Assembly: GCF_932526225.1 (NCBI RefSeq)
Contig: NC_064035.1
Coordinates: forward strand, 15,794,469 to 15,858,468
DNA from: Nematostella vectensis
Lineage: Eukaryota; Cnidaria; Anthozoa; Actiniaria; Edwardsiidae
Reading direction: 5' to 3'
DNA length: 64,000 bases
Shown piece after piece: positions 63,501-64,000 of the stretch. The position numbers and the translations under genes were made by a program. A model generated the notes under the pieces. It worked only from the letters and a program-made list of their open reading frames with translations, was not told where the DNA came from and made no database searches. Every line of letters starts with the position of its first letter. The stretch's first letter is position 1.

Positions 63501-63976
63501 CTAGGGGGGGGGGGGGGGGGGGGGTACACCATATGTTGCTTGAAACTTGTTGCCTTGAAACTTGGCATAGTACTATTTTGTTGGTGTATCAGACATCTTT
63601 CAGAATAAACATTGTGCAGTACACCTATGCTTAACAAAGGTTTCACGATATTCCGTGTTGAGTGTAGTATCTAGTCTAAATCCCGGTAAGAATGAGTTCT
63701 TTATTAATGAGAATCTTGGCAAATTAAAAAACTTCTACCACCCAACATCATACCATGTGTGTAATAAAGTTTACTTCCATCAATCTCTCGCTTATAATCG
63801 ATGCGGTTCTTAAGTAATAAGGAAATACTTAATGAGAATAATTAGTTTATACAACAAGTTTTTGTTAGCTTACATCTTGTGGACGGTTGAGTACTGTTCG
63901 TAACACCAGGTGTACTTATGGAGCTCATAGTCAATTCGTCGTAAACTTTAGAAGATTTTGTTAGGTCTTGACCCAT
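48183..63976 (-). CDS. N-myristoylated EF-hand plus six-bladed Kelch protein, complete, 18 coding exons, 898 aa
   Basis: Probable calcium-sensing scaffold; family not recognised. Exons in gene order: 63874-63976, 63215-63278, 62182-62279, 60686-60747, 59337-59403, 57674-57765, 55762-55866, 55380-55423, 54896-54963, 54465-54647, 53919-54001, 53386-53487, 52985-53099, 52356-52508, 51859-51929, 50406-50484, 49013-49891, 48183-48511. They sum to 2,697 nt (899 codons with stop), with all phases and AG/GT junctions agreeing. The start ATG gives MGQDLTKSSK, a good N-myristoylation signal. EF-hand 1 is canonical (loop DKNQNGVIDLNE, about aa 75-86); two more are degenerate. Six Kelch blades run from about aa 220 to 789, with motifs YMYGGRG, LIIFGGE, LFIFGGY, MVVFGGL, MLVFGGE and LMVLGG. 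The acidic Ser/Asp tail (SDDEAPSE, SDSDSLD) ends at TAG. The exon at 55380-55423 rests on phase alone. Confidence 0.85.
49013..49891 (-). CDS. EF-hand/Kelch gene exon 17: Kelch blade 6 split by a long disordered insert
   Basis: The exon starts DLRSWTAISTRGLIYPPARS then HHSIITIPDFLIS, the outer part of the last blade. About 220 low-complexity residues rich in Ser, Thr, Asn and Gln follow (SGSLGSLSSAAK, TSGSLDSLISELD). The blade then resumes with GIVYLMVLGGLSKRVDSYGK and SIDMWRCQID. Such an insert should loop out of the propeller. The repeated SGSLxSL motifs could be phosphorylation or docking sites (inference). Confidence 0.85.
50406..51929 (-). CDS. EF-hand/Kelch gene exons 15-16: Kelch blade 5
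   Basis: Exon 51859-51929 encodes AAKKWTRIKAKGSPPPIFGH and exon 50406-50484 encodes VGDGMLVFGGEST then NHLWRFDF. Together they form one complete Kelch motif with the intron inside it, just before the hydrophobic strand. The 1.4-kb intron between them has a 15-G run (50547-50561) and a degenerate repeat of gtgacgtgac type at 51550-51660. Confidence 0.88.
52192..52214. repeat. 23-bp copy of a splice donor 150 bp inside the intron
   Basis: The 23 bases covering the exon end and donor at 52342-52364 (gene orientation ggaatattg|gtaagcaggg) recur exactly at 52192-52214. A real donor and one perfect decoy therefore lie 150 bp apart. The sequence between is A/T-rich trinucleotide-like repeat. Confidence 0.85.
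52356..54963 (-). CDS. EF-hand/Kelch gene exons 9-14: Kelch blades 1-4
   Basis: Exons 54896-54963, 54465-54647, 53919-54001, 53386-53487, 52985-53099 and 52356-52508 encode KQTWIHLDDMKPPETDN and then successive Kelch repeats. Each has a Gly-Gly pair after four hydrophobic residues and a Trp about 20 residues later: LYMYGGRG..LWRYDIG, LIIFGGEF..LWMFD, LFIFGGYI..LWKYDIG, MVVFGGLE..LWLWNI. Three of these exons end at the same spot (after the conserved Ile, phase 1), which suggests the blades and their introns multiplied together. Confidence 0.9.
53545..53745. repeat. About 40-bp degenerate tandem repeat
   Basis: Four to five copies of cgttagacgctaggtcg, agttcagtttgtgtataag type sequence lie between the exon at 53386-53487 and the 20-bp array. 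Copies differ by several bases. Confidence 0.8.
53746..53918. repeat. 20-bp tandem array that repeats a splice donor (minus-strand gene)
   Basis: In gene orientation the unit is ccctttaag|gtatacacac. The exon at 53919-54001 ends gcctttaag and its donor is the first copy. Donor complements start at 53913 (real), then 53893, 53873, 53853, 53833, 53813, 53793, 53773 and 53753, exactly 20 bp apart. Confidence 0.95.
54648..54875. repeat. About 41-bp array that repeats a splice acceptor (minus-strand gene)
   Basis: In gene orientation the unit is ctctatttcag joined to exon-like agccccctgtttaatgg and tagctacgcctc. The first about 27 nt of the exon at 54465-54647 and its acceptor are the gene-proximal copy. 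Further copies are marked by cgtagct at about 54664, 54706, 54747, 54788 and 54826. At least three keep a pyrimidine-rich tract ending in CAG. Confidence 0.92.
55020..55379. repeat. 35-bp tandem array that repeats a splice donor (minus-strand gene)
   Basis: In gene orientation the unit is gggacgaggcgtgtatatgg joined to gtaaggtctggtgaa. The donor complement (cttac) starts at 55375 (real) and again at 55340, 55305, 55270, 55235, 55200, 55165, 55130, 55095 and 55060, plus a changed copy (ctaac) at 55025, all exactly 35 bp apart. Reading through any copy meets TAA within the repeated GGGTAAG. The 179-codon open frame on the plus strand here is a repeat artefact. Confidence 0.95.
55380..55423 (-). 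CDS. EF-hand/Kelch gene exon 8 (small linker exon; donor is first unit of an array)
   Basis: An exon of length 2 modulo 3 is required between 55762-55866 (phase 0 end) and 54896-54963 (needs two carried bases). This 44-nt stretch fits: EEKRAPDEGKRRVYG, acceptor ctagag, donor gg|gtaagg. A NAGNAG-like alternative acceptor three bases on would drop one Glu. Its last 20 or so bases belong to the 35-bp repeat that follows. There is no homology support. Confidence 0.6.
55762..60747 (-). CDS. EF-hand/Kelch gene exons 4-7: degenerate EF-hands
   Basis: Exons 60686-60747, 59337-59403, 57674-57765 and 55762-55866 encode EGMSMCLEGSNDDKSQIAFD, a divergent second EF-hand, GDVTIDEARVDRVARRIVHD, and DKDNKLSVQVFKSWMECHPF. 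The last resembles a third EF-hand whose loop has Leu at the Gly6 position and Lys at position 12, so it probably does not bind calcium. The pattern recalls calcineurin B and neuronal calcium sensor folds. Exon 59337-59403 fits by phase but its peptide is atypical. Confidence 0.7.
56172..56663 (-). other. Unassigned 163-codon open frame inside an intron
   Basis: This open frame lies in the intron between the EF-hand/Kelch exons at 57674 and 55866, on the same strand. The peptide is rich in Phe, Ile, Leu and Cys and matches no family I recognise. The base composition is A/T-rich like the surrounding intron. It could be a decayed transposon frame read on either strand, or chance. Confidence 0.2.
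56935..57040. repeat. About 40-bp tandem repeat, 3 copies
   Basis: Three copies of ggctgcaacatggtcacgct followed by gtcacgcaccaatat, slightly diverged. Confidence 0.8.
58301..58976. mobile_element. 676-bp non-autonomous DNA transposon
   Basis: The termini are well-matched inverted repeats: ggggccggttcctgaaaggc with cgattaac on the left, gctaatcggcttttcagg with aaccggcccc on the right. Subterminal words (gggttagcg, ccgtaggttagc) repeat in both orientations. There is no coding frame and no clear target-site duplication, so the superfamily is open. Confidence 0.82.
59531..60109. mobile_element. 579-bp MITE with CAGGGCTTCTG termini
   Basis: It starts cagggcttctgaaattatgc and ends gcgtaattccagaagccctg. 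Internally, the word attacgcg/cgcgtaat recurs many times in both orientations. CAGGG-type ends suggest a hAT-like element, but I see no clean 8-bp duplication. Confidence 0.8.
60979..61490. repeat. Near-identical 256-bp tandem duplication
   Basis: The block from about 60979 to 61234 is repeated at about 61235-61490. The two copies differ by about a 2-nt indel and a few bases. The spacing of caaaagaagtaggttattag is 256 bp (60985 and 61241). It lies in an intron of the EF-hand/Kelch gene. Confidence 0.93.
62182..63976 (-). CDS. EF-hand/Kelch gene exons 1-3: myristoylation site and canonical EF-hand
   Basis: Exon 1 (63874-63976) starts 24 nt from the window edge with MGQDLTKSSKVYDELT: Gly2, with Thr6 and Lys7 favourable for N-myristoyltransferase. 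Exon 2 (63215-63278) gives FQAFHKLASLSPKDDCIDRR, a typical lead-in helix. Exon 3 gives EHYFPLGGILGGRLFTSF then the EF loop DKNQNGVIDLNE, with D1, N3, N5, G6, I8 and E12 all suitable for calcium. An in-frame ATG at codon 17 is an alternative start, but the upstream one gives the lipidation signal. Confidence 0.8.
62437..62535. mobile_element. Short MITE copy, CCATAGCCAGG termini
   Basis: The left end tcccatagccagggggg and the right end ccttgctacgggcctg form a weak inverted pair around about 100 bp of G/C-rich sequence. It resembles the element at 38466-38630. Confidence 0.55.
62660..62990. mobile_element. Inverted-repeat element with internal ggcggatt repeats
   Basis: The left end caataaaggggggggtgaat and the right end attcacccccccaataaag are inverted copies. 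The interior has ten or so copies of cggattggcggattt-type words. Non-coding. Confidence 0.7.
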
Positions 63977-64000
63977 ATCAATTCAAATCCGACATTGATA

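Larger units (their letters stand above)
57296..63524. repeat. Three poly-G runs of 20-21 bases
   Basis: Uninterrupted G runs on the plus strand lie at 57296-57315, 58070-58089 and 63504-63524. Shorter ones lie at 50547-50561 (15 G) and, as C, at 38503-38516. All are intronic. Confidence 0.9.

Overview
This is eukaryotic genomic DNA. It has large split genes with canonical GT-AG introns, about one fifth tandem repeat, and many short inverted-repeat transposon remnants. Gene content and gene structure fit a marine invertebrate, most likely an anthozoan cnidarian such as Nematostella. The species call is inference: nothing in the window names it. No bacterial-type genes, tRNA, rRNA or CRISPR array were seen.

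Layout. (1) 155 to about 16,077, plus strand: the C-terminal two thirds of CFAP69, a ciliary/flagellar armadillo-type protein, in 18 exons plus a tiny uncertain last exon. The 5' part lies off the left edge. Its introns hold four large minisatellites. (2) 17,683-46,650, plus strand: a complete polycystin-1-like gene. I rebuilt 22 coding exons whose phases all agree; they total 11,952 nt (3,983 aa). Order of parts: signal peptide, WSC domain, about 15 PKD repeats mostly in one 4.9-kb exon, REJ module, GPS, PLAT, 11 membrane segments with a polycystin domain, C-terminal coiled coil. (3) 63,976-48,183, minus strand: a complete gene for an 898-aa protein in 18 exons, with a probable N-myristoylation site, EF-hands, a six-bladed Kelch propeller and an acidic tail. 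I do not recognise this architecture as a named family. It converges on the polycystin gene with a 1.5-kb gap.

The most unusual observation concerns tandem repeats and splice junctions. In at least four introns of two unrelated genes the repeat unit straddles the exon-intron junction, so the real splice site is followed or preceded by a ladder of copies at constant spacing. The examples are 11 extra donors at exactly 53 bp, 10 at exactly 35 bp, 8 at exactly 20 bp, and 5 acceptor copies at about 41 bp. Two weaker cases exist, and several other arrays start within about 15-75 bp of a donor. Together this suggests that intronic minisatellites here are often seeded at splice junctions.

Functional links: CFAP69 and polycystin-1-like proteins are both tied to cilia in other animals, and they sit head-to-tail 1.6 kb apart. 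The third gene encodes a probable lipidated calcium sensor. A shared ciliary calcium theme is possible but is inference only.
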